Of a DNA stretch of 64,000 nucleotides, positions 58,943 through 64,000 are shown piece by piece. Location: NCBI GenBank assembly GCA_034928145.1, contig JAYFPE010000007.1, forward strand, positions 140,188 through 204,187. Direction: 5' to 3'. The translations under genes and the position numbers were made by a program. Origin of the DNA: Pelethousia sp034928145. GTDB taxonomy: Bacteria; Bacillota; Clostridia; Christensenellales; CAG-138. Under the pieces are notes generated by a model. The model saw only the letters and a program-made list of their open reading frames with translations, did not search any database and had not been told where the DNA came from. Positions within the stretch are counted from its first letter, which is position 1, and each line of letters begins with the position of its first letter.

Positions 58943-58988
58943 TTGAAGTGTACCAAACTCCTGCTACACTGGAATTACGGCGCCGTAA
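58943..58988 (+). promoter_or_regulatory. promoter of the TrmO-like gene with a downstream palindrome
   Basis: TTGAAG (58943-58948), 16 bases, TACACT (58965-58970), then the perfect 14-base palindrome TTACGGCGCCGTAA (58975-58988) at the likely transcription start, a candidate operator. Confidence 0.6.
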
Positions 58989-59012
58989 ATAAATCCGAAA
59001 GGGAGAATATTT

Positions 59013-59489
59013 ATGGAAGAATTCAAAGTAAAAAAGATTGGCGTCATCCGGGCTGATGAGGCCGGGATGCGGCTGGAACTGGACAAACAATTTGCGCCTG
59101 CGCTTACCGGCATGGAGGGGTTCAGCCACCTCAATATTCTTTGGTGGTTTTCCGAATGCGATAGTGACCCATGCAGAAATCGGCTGACGGAACGTTCCCC
59201 TTATAAAAAGGCTCCTGCCATCATGGGAACGTTCGCTACGCGCTCCCCGGAACGGCCAAACCCAATTGCGCTTTCCTGCGCGCAGGTGATCTATATCGAC
59301 CATCAGAATGCGGTCATCGGCCTGGCCTATATCGACGCCAACGACGGTACCCCGGTTTTGGACATCAAGCCCTACACGCCAAGCCTCGACCGGGTGGAAA
59401 GCCCTTCAGTTCCTGCATGGTGTGCGGATTGGCCGAAATGTTGCGAGGACTCCGGCGACTTCAACTGGGAGAGTGTATTTAACTTTTGA
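59013..59489 (+). CDS. trmO: TrmO/TsaA-family SAM-dependent methyltransferase
   Basis: 158 residues. The family methylates t6A in some tRNAs or acts on metals/thiols in related members. Marks are KKIGVIRADEAG, LTGMEGFSHLNILWWF, GTFATRSPERPNPIALS and LDIKPYTPSLDRVE. A Cys-rich tail (CADWPKCCED) is found in many clostridial copies. AAAGGGAG precedes the ATG by 7 bases. It is a single gene ended by a hairpin. Confidence 0.9.
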   Translation: MEEFKVKKIGVIRADEAGMRLELDKQFAPALTGMEGFSHLNILWWFSECDSDPCRNRLTERSPYKKAPAIMGTFATRSPERPNPIALSCAQVIYIDHQNAVIGLAYIDANDGTPVLDIKPYTPSLDRVESPSVPAWCADWPKCCEDSGDFNWESVFNF

Positions 59490-59511
59490 TTTTTCTGACA
59501 CCCCGTTTAAC

Positions 59512-59537
59512 GGACGCGGCTCTGCCGCGTCCATTTT
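59512..59537 (+). terminator. terminator after the TrmO-like gene
   Basis: A 9-base stem (59512-59520 with 59524-59532), 3-base loop, then ATTTTT. Confidence 0.8.
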
Positions 59538-59557
59538 TATGGGTGAAAGGAGAAAAG

Positions 59558-59668
59558 ATGGCCTATGTGAGTGCACCAAAGAGTTTATCAAAGGCTAAGT
59601 TCAAGGAGCTTTTTATTTTTAAAAGACAGTTGCTTTATTTCGGAGCGATGCTCCATACGGGAGTGTAA
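59558..59668 (+). pseudogene. truncated PrgI-family protein, conjugative-element remnant
   Basis: A 36-codon frame with a fine GAAAGGAG ribosome site reads MAYVSAPKSLSKAKFKELF then KRQLLYFG. This matches the start of the PrgI proteins that many Firmicutes conjugative elements encode (pattern MAYVPVPKDL.K.K.K.LF..KRQL..FG), which are about 120-150 residues long. Here it stops after one membrane-edge stretch. I read it as a leftover of an integrative conjugative element. Confidence 0.6.
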
Positions 59669-59691
59669 GTAACACCCGGGTATATTGTTAA

Positions 59692-59811
59692 TCGGTTATT
59701 AGCAACACTGCAAATAATCTTAGTAAAACGCCAAAGATCGCTCCAGCCTATCAAGCCCAAAATGGAATTTTAAGGGCTCTATTGGTGGAACGCAAGAACC
59801 GCAACGACTAG
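59692..59811 (+). other. open C-terminal-like stretch, possible second mobile-element remnant
   Basis: 39 codons with no start or ribosome site, ending NGILRALLVERKNRND and a stop. It looks like the end of a longer protein, but I cannot name the family. It lies between the PrgI remnant and the tRNA. Confidence 0.3.
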
Positions 59812-59824
59812 GGACATAAAAAGA

Positions 59825-59857
59825 AGATGCCGCAAAACCCTTGGTTTTACGGCATCT
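59825..59857 (-). terminator. terminator of the tRNA transcript
   Basis: An 8-base stem (59825-59832 with 59850-59857) plus six inner pairs, followed on the minus strand by TTCTTTTTAT. It begins at the final A of the encoded CCA. Confidence 0.8.
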
Positions 59858-59932
59858 GGCACGCCTGGCGCGATTTGAACGCGCGACCCCTCGCTTAGGA
59901 GGCGAGTGCTCTATCCCCTGAGCTACAGGCGC
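59857..59932 (-). tRNA. tRNA-Arg, anticodon CCU
   Basis: Minus strand, 76 bases with CCA encoded. The acceptor arm GCGCCTG/CAGGCGT closes with a G-U first pair. The anticodon arm is CTCGC-CTCCTAA-GCGAG with CCT at the anticodon, and the T-arm GCGCG-TTCAAAT-CGCGC is complete. It reads AGG codons. Confidence 0.9.
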
Positions 59933-59960
59933 ATATGCAGGGTTTATTCAATTTTTATGC

Positions 59961-60024
59961 ACTCCCGGCGTGAGAACCCCTCGCGCTTAGGAGGCGACGC
60001 TCTATCCTGCTGCGCTACAGGCGC
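59961..60024 (-). pseudogene. decayed tRNA-Arg(CCU) copy
   Basis: Minus strand: the acceptor 5' arm GCGCCTGTAGC, a D-arm-like AGCAGGATAGAGC and an anticodon loop CTCCTAA flanked by CGC/GCG are all recognisable. The anticodon stem is lengthened and mispaired, and the T-arm and 3' acceptor strand are not. It lies between the promoter and the intact tRNA-Arg, about 28 bases upstream of it. Confidence 0.7.
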
Positions 60025-60127
60025 ATGTTAGGGGGGATATTCAACTTTTTGCCTCGGGCCAAGGTTAACCCTTAACAGAGACGGTCCTGCAGGATGCGCA
60101 TGCAAACCATGAGCGCGCAGCATCCTT

Positions 60128-60156
60128 ATTATAGGATGGCCCGGGCCGGCTGTCAA
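60128..60156 (-). promoter_or_regulatory. full-consensus tRNA promoter
   Basis: Minus strand: TTGACA (60151-60156), 17 bases, TATAAT (60128-60133). This perfect promoter drives the decayed copy and then the intact tRNA-Arg. Confidence 0.8.
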
Positions 60157-60269
60157 CGGCGGAGGAGGAAAAACAGGCGCGCAACGGGGAAAGGGCTGTA
60201 CAGCCGGCGCTGTATTCTTTATAATAAAGATACGACGGGTGGAAGAATCAGGAAGAGTGGGGGCTGCGC

Positions 60270-61004
60270 GTGAGCGGATCGACGCACAATGACCATGTGG
60301 GGCACCGGGAGCGGCTGCGCAAGCAGTTCCGGGAGCAGGGCGGCGAAGGGTTCCATGAGCACCAGCTTTTGGAGCTGCTGCTGACTTACGCCATCCGCCA
60401 AAAGGACGTGAACCCCTTAGCCCATCAGCTGTTGGCGCGCTATGGCAGCCTCTCCGCCGTATTGCGGGCGGATGTGTTCGAGCTGGTGCAGACGGAAGGC
60501 GTGGGTGAGCATACGGCGGTTCTACTTTCCTTGGTGGGTAAGCTCGCGCCGCGGGCCGTGTATGCGCCCGCCGAGGGACAACGCATCCTGACTTCCGGCG
60601 ATGCCATCCCCCTGTGCCGCGCCCTGGTAGGGCAGAGCAAGCGGGAAGAGCTGTGGGTGGTCAGCCTCAACCATGGCCACCGCGTACTCCATGTGGATCG
60701 GATCAGCAGCGGCACGCCCAACGAAACGCCCATGTACGCCCGCTTGGTCGTGGAATGCGCCCTGCGCCACGGCGCTACGGGCGTGCTCCTTTGCCATAAC
60801 CACCCCACGGGCAACGCCAAGCCCTCGCCGCAAGATTTAGAAGCGACAGCCAAGGTGGTGCGGGCGCTGGAGCCTTTAGGCATTACCCTATACGACCATA
60901 TCATCATTGCCGGCGAAAGCGCCTTCAGCCTTTGGAGCGACGAGCACCTGGCGGGCGGCCTTGCCAAGGAAGAGCTTTTGGCGGCCGCGGAAAGAAAGGA
61001 ATAA
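60270..61004 (+). CDS. radC: RadC-family JAB-domain protein
   Basis: A 244-residue protein: an N-terminal helix-hairpin-helix-like part (HRERLRKQFREQG, LLELLLTYAIRQKD, VQTEGVGEHTAVLL) and a C-terminal JAMM metal domain with LLCHNHPTGNAKPSPQD. The family is often called DNA repair RadC, but its biochemical role is not settled. I take the GTG at 60270 as start; a TATAAT-like box lies at about 60220. It precedes the phosphohexomutase by 5 bases. Confidence 0.88.
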   Translation: MSGSTHNDHVGHRERLRKQFREQGGEGFHEHQLLELLLTYAIRQKDVNPLAHQLLARYGSLSAVLRADVFELVQTEGVGEHTAVLLSLVGKLAPRAVYAPAEGQRILTSGDAIPLCRALVGQSKREELWVVSLNHGHRVLHVDRISSGTPNETPMYARLVVECALRHGATGVLLCHNHPTGNAKPSPQDLEATAKVVRALEPLGITLYDHIIIAGESAFSLWSDEHLAGGLAKEELLAAAERKE

Positions 61005-61009
61005 TGCGC

Positions 61010-62737
61010 ATGGATTATCAAGCGAGCTATCGGGCCTGGCTGGAGGCCGAAGCGTTGGAGCCCAGCTTGCGGGCGGAGCTGGAAGCGATATCTGGCGACC
61101 CGGCGGAACAGGAGGAGCGCTTCTATACGGAGCTGGCCTTTGGAACGGCCGGGCTAAGGGGCATTCTGGGCGCGGGCACCAACCGCATGAATGTGCACGT
61201 GGTACGCCGGGCCACCCAGGGACTGGCCGATTATCTGAATACCTTCGAGAGCGCCCGGCAGCGGGGCGTAGCGATTGCCTATGATTCGCGGCGCATGAGC
61301 GCGGAATTCGCCAAGGAGGCGGCCCTGGTGCTGGCGCAAAACGGCATCCCTGCATATCTTTATTCCACGTTGCATTCCGTGCCCCAGCTATCCTTCACCG
61401 TTTTACACTTTGCGTGCATCGCGGGCATCGTAATTACCGCCAGCCATAACCCGCCCGCTTATAACGGCTATAAGGTCTATTGGGAGCATGGCGGCCAGGC
61501 GGGACCCGAGCAAGCGGAGGCGATTCTGGGTTGCATCCGGCGGGTGGATTATTTCGGCGTGCAGCCCATGGAGGAGTCTGCGGCGCTTGATAAGGGCCTG
61601 CTACGCATGATTGGGCAGGAGGTGGACGAAGCCTATTACGCGGCTATCAAAACGCTGCTGTTGCACCCGGCCCTGGTGCGGGAAAAGGGCAAAGAATTGA
61701 AGCTGGTTTATACACCCCTGCACGGCTCCGGTTATGTGCCCGTGCGGGAGATCTTGCACCGCATCGGCATCGAAAACGTATCCATCGTAGCCGAGCAGGC
61801 GCAGCCGGATGGAAATTTCCCCACGGTTAAGGCTCCTAATCCGGAAGATCCGGCTGCCTTCGACCTAGCCTGCCGCTTGGCCGACGAGGTAGGGGCGGAT
61901 GTAATCTTGGCCACCGATCCGGATTCCGACCGACTGGGCGCGGCTGTGCGCTGCAAAGACGGCGGCTTCAATGTGCTCTCGGGCAACCAGATCGGCAGCA
62001 TCCTCATCCATTATATCCTCTCCTCCAAGGCCGCTTTGGGCACGCTGCCCAATAACGGCCTGGTGGTCAAATCCATCGTGAGCTCGCGCATGGCGGATGC
62101 CATCTGCGCATATTATGGCGTGGAGATACGCGCTGTGCTCACGGGATTTCGTTTCATCTCGGAGCAAATCGCCCAATGCGAGGCCACGGGGGAGCGGCAG
62201 TTTCTCTTCGGTTTTGAGGAAAGCTACGGCTTCCTGGCCGGTTCCTTTGCCAGGGATAAGGATGCCGTCTGCGCGGCCATGCTTTTGAGCGAAGCCTGTG
62301 TGGTCTATAAGGAGCAGGGAAAAACGCTCTACGACGTGCTCCAGGAAATGTACGCTACCTATGGCTATTTCAAAGAGGCCGTAAAATCCTATACATTAGA
62401 GGGAAAAGCGGGCATCGAAAAGATTGGTGCCGCCATGGCTGCCCTGCGGCAGGATCCGCCCACCAAGATCGGTGGGGAAGCCGTCTGCGCCTGGGAGGAT
62501 TTTATCGCCGGCGAGCGGCGCACGGCCGCGGGGATGGAGCGGCTCGGTCTGCCCAAATCCGACGTGCTGCGCTACTTCCTGGCGAGCGGGGCCTGGCTCT
62601 GCATCCGCCCCAGCGGTACCGAGCCCAAGCTCAAGCTGTATATCGGCGCCAGCGCGCAAAAGGAGGCGCTGGTAGACGAGCGGCTGGCCAACCTTCTGGC
62701 CGGCGCGGAGGGCATTCTGGGGAGACTGCTGGATTAA
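61010..62737 (+). CDS. alpha-D-phosphohexomutase (phosphoglucomutase/phosphomannomutase)
   Basis: Moves phosphate between C1 and C6 of a hexose. 575 residues. The active serine loop ITASHNPPAYNGYK lies near 145, the magnesium loop TDPDSDRLG near 305, the sugar-binding FGFEESYG near 405 and the phosphate loop IRPSGTEPKLKLY near 545. The length fits the PgcA/PMM group of Firmicutes. AAGGA lies 9 bases before the chosen ATG. Confidence 0.94.
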   Translation: MDYQASYRAWLEAEALEPSLRAELEAISGDPAEQEERFYTELAFGTAGLRGILGAGTNRMNVHVVRRATQGLADYLNTFESARQRGVAIAYDSRRMSAEFAKEAALVLAQNGIPAYLYSTLHSVPQLSFTVLHFACIAGIVITASHNPPAYNGYKVYWEHGGQAGPEQAEAILGCIRRVDYFGVQPMEESAALDKGLLRMIGQEVDEAYYAAIKTLLLHPALVREKGKELKLVYTPLHGSGYVPVREILHRIGIENVSIVAEQAQPDGNFPTVKAPNPEDPAAFDLACRLADEVGADVILATDPDSDRLGAAVRCKDGGFNVLSGNQIGSILIHYILSSKAALGTLPNNGLVVKSIVSSRMADAICAYYGVEIRAVLTGFRFISEQIAQCEATGERQFLFGFEESYGFLAGSFARDKDAVCAAMLLSEACVVYKEQGKTLYDVLQEMYATYGYFKEAVKSYTLEGKAGIEKIGAAMAALRQDPPTKIGGEAVCAWEDFIAGERRTAAGMERLGLPKSDVLRYFLASGAWLCIRPSGTEPKLKLYIGASAQKEALVDERLANLLAGAEGILGRLLD

Positions 62738-62775
62738 GGCCGAAATCAATTATAGAGAAGTATATTATTATAAAG

Positions 62776-62805
62776 AAACGGACCCTCAGCCAAAGGGCCC
62801 CGTTT
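62776..62805. terminator. terminator between the phosphohexomutase and barstar genes
   Basis: AAACGG (62776-62781) pairs with CCGTTT (62800-62805) and CCCT (62783-62786) with AGGG (62794-62797), an interrupted stem between convergent genes. Confidence 0.5.
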
Positions 62806-62832
62806 GCTATGCGAAAAGATAACCGGGGGAAT

Positions 62833-63099
62833 TCATGATAGGCGTAAATCGATCCCGGGGTTCTCCCGCGCGGAATCTGTGAGTACTTGCAGGATGCGGG
62901 CGCCATAGCCGTCCGCGCTTCTGCGCAGGGCGGCCGCATGGCGCAGGCGGATGCGGCAGGGCGGCAGGCTGGTGAGCGCGTCGTGCAGGGCGTCAAGATT
63001 GGGGCTGTTGTAGCAGAAGGGCCCCAGCTTCCGGCAAAGGTATCGATGGCCGGCTTCCTTGGAAGCAAAGCGGCGGCCATCCAGCAGGATGTAGAGCAT
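62833..63099 (-). CDS. barstar-family RNase inhibitor
   Basis: An 88-residue cytoplasmic immunity protein. The barnase-binding stretch reads YNSPNLDALHDALTSL at 30-45, placing Asp36 and Asp40 where barstar has Asp35 and Asp39, and Tyr30 where it has Tyr29. The opening strand LYILLDGRRF and the end ILQVLTDSARENPGIDLRL fit the fold. It starts 2 bases after the RNase stop with GGGGAGG upstream, so it is translationally linked. Confidence 0.88.
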   Translation of the reverse strand: MLYILLDGRRFASKEAGHRYLCRKLGPFCYNSPNLDALHDALTSLPPCRIRLRHAAALRRSADGYGARILQVLTDSARENPGIDLRLS

Positions 63100-63101
63100 G
63101 G

Positions 63102-63668
63102 TTATTCCTCCCCGTAGAGCAGCTCGAAGCTCTCGTAATGATCATCCGTATAATAGATGAGGCCGTCGTTGGAAAAAACGATGCGGTGGCTGCCCCGGCT
63201 GGATTTGCCCAGGGTATCGATATCGCACTCCGTGTAGGCTCGTCCCGGCGCGCGGGGCAAAAGCCCTTCGTAATTGCCGAAGCGGTCGCCGCCGATGCAT
63301 TTATCCGGCGCACAGGCTTTGAGGCTGCCGCCCTCCCAGCCCAGGGCGCGTGCTTCGGCTTTTGTGATATAATTGGCGGGCAGATGGCCATAGGTGTAAA
63401 GGTAGAGCGCCACATCGTCCTTGCTGTCGTATGCGTCATCCGCATCTATGGGCGCGGGCGTGGGCGACGGCGTAGGTTCGGACGGACTTTCCGTGGGTGT
63501 GGGTGAGTTGGCATTCGCCTCCGGCGAGGCGACTGCTGCAGGCTGGGGCTGAAGGGCTTCGAGCAGATCGCTTTCCAACATGGCAATAGCCGCTTCCAAA
63601 AGCGGGGCGCAACCAACAATCGTCAGGGCCAGCAGCACAGCCAACAGCAGGGCGAGGGATCGTTTCAT
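63102..63668 (-). CDS. secreted barnase-like ribonuclease, lipoprotein-anchored
   Basis: 188 residues. Lipoprotein signal ending TIVGC (Cys20), a Pro/Ser/Thr linker at about 44-75, and a barnase-type domain from about 96 (LPANYITKAEARALGW, IGGDRFGNYEGLLP). The catalytic set is complete: Lys123, Glu147, Arg158, Arg162 and His177 (in YYTDDHYESF). Cysteines 119, 124 and 148 are not in barnase and could form a disulfide. Unlike free secreted barnase, it appears tethered outside the cell. It is paired with the barstar gene just downstream. Confidence 0.9.
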   Translation of the reverse strand: MKRSLALLLAVLLALTIVGCAPLLEAAIAMLESDLLEALQPQPAAVASPEANANSPTPTESPSEPTPSPTPAPIDADDAYDSKDDVALYLYTYGHLPANYITKAEARALGWEGGSLKACAPDKCIGGDRFGNYEGLLPRAPGRAYTECDIDTLGKSSRGSHRIVFSNDGLIYYTDDHYESFELLYGEE

Positions 63669-63868
63669 AATATTTTGCGGTGCTCCTTTGTAAATCCGAA
63701 CCGGATATGCTTCCTTAATAATATGCAAAGTTTGGGGAAAATGGAAGAGGGGTTGTCATCGATACGGCGATAAATCAAAAAAAGGCGGAAAGCGCGTGGT
63801 TTTGTCGCTTCTAACGCCAGCCATCTCATTGTTTCACATACGAATTGAAAAAATCAAAAAAAAAGGGA

Positions 63869-64000
63869 TTGACAATGAGATAGGGGTTTGGTATTATAAA
63901 CGAGCTGCTTCGCGAGGCGAGCGAGAGCGAGAGAGGGAAGCGGCAGCGCACCTTGAAAACTATATAGTGCAGACGAACAAGAAACGCAATGTAATTTGAG
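63869..64000 (+). promoter_or_regulatory. rRNA-operon-type promoter and leader; rRNA gene expected beyond the edge
   Basis: TTGACA (63869-63874), 17 bases, TATTAT (63892-63897), with an A-tract (UP-element-like) just upstream. The transcribed leader is purine-rich and includes CACCTTGAAAACTATATAG at about 63950-63968, very like the conserved stretch before 16S rRNA in many Clostridia. The 16S start is not inside the window. Sequence 63729-63860 shows no gene. Confidence 0.65.

Noticed and set aside
1..64000. CRISPR array or intact insertion sequence
   Set aside because: No regularly spaced direct repeats and no transposase frame were seen; the only mobile traces are the PrgI-like fragment and hairpin blocks.

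Overview
The window is one stretch of chromosome from a GC-rich, anaerobic, endospore-forming member of the Clostridia. This rests on a tricistronic-plus-one spore germination (ger) operon, a glycyl-radical ribonucleotide reductase (nrdD/nrdG), an [FeFe] hydrogenase, TRAP and ABC sugar-acid transport, Shine-Dalgarno-led starts and sigma-A promoters of the Firmicutes kind. Codon use is fairly uniform. No phage, intact insertion sequence or CRISPR array is visible. The nearest mobile traces are a conjugative-element remnant and a decayed tRNA copy near 59.5-60.0 kb. The right edge ends inside what looks like an rRNA-operon leader.

1-9.8 kb: start of an iron-type ABC binding lipoprotein (cut by the edge), an MgtC-like protein, then a hexuronate (glucuronate/galacturonate) locus. 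On the minus strand run a LacI regulator, uxaC, a uxaB/uxaA relic and uxuA. On the plus strand run a sugar ABC ATPase, KDPG aldolase and KDG kinase. This locus is decaying: uxaC carries a frameshift, uxaB and uxaA are collapsed into one another by an internal deletion, the ABC ATPase has two frameshifts and loses its second half, and at 9.5 kb a LacI-type operator and start region are joined to an orphan gene tail. The last steps (kdgA, kdgK) remain intact.

9.8-18 kb: a degenerate LCP-family protein with a phosphodiester glycosidase, then a 2-oxoacid dehydrogenase operon in the order E2-E3-E1 with a single fused E1 alpha-beta chain. 18-27.5 kb: a ten-gene minus-strand unit (Asp/Glu racemase-like protein, TRAP DctP-Q-M, TIM-barrel isomerase, split transketolase, GntR regulator, transaldolase, DeoR regulator) that looks like an undescribed catabolic pathway for an acidic sugar that is cleaved without prior phosphorylation.

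27.5-34.6 kb: two MarR-controlled ABC exporter modules, one heterodimeric with a degenerate ATP site and one single-gene exporter whose MarR carries a His/Cys-rich tail; both promoters hold clear palindromic operators. 34.7-42 kb: chemoreceptor plus CheW, molybdenum cofactor genes (mog-moaC-moaA-MOSC) and a Cache-PAS-GGDEF cyclase. 42-49 kb: nrdD/nrdG, an ArsC/Spx-like protein, a group-B-like [FeFe] hydrogenase, a Y-family polymerase and a flavodoxin-like reductase.

49-54 kb: hypA, a 911-residue iron-sulfur flavoprotein, hypB and a multi-pass membrane protein form one operon with no nickel enzyme beside it. 54-59 kb: ger operon with a small D-type subunit. 59-64 kb: TrmO-like methyltransferase, conjugative-element remnant, tRNA-Arg(CCU) with a decayed twin, RadC, a phosphohexomutase, a secreted barnase-like RNase with its barstar, and an rRNA-type promoter and leader. 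Several hairpin-rich intergenic blocks, two of them flanked by duplicated terminator hairpins, recur across the window.
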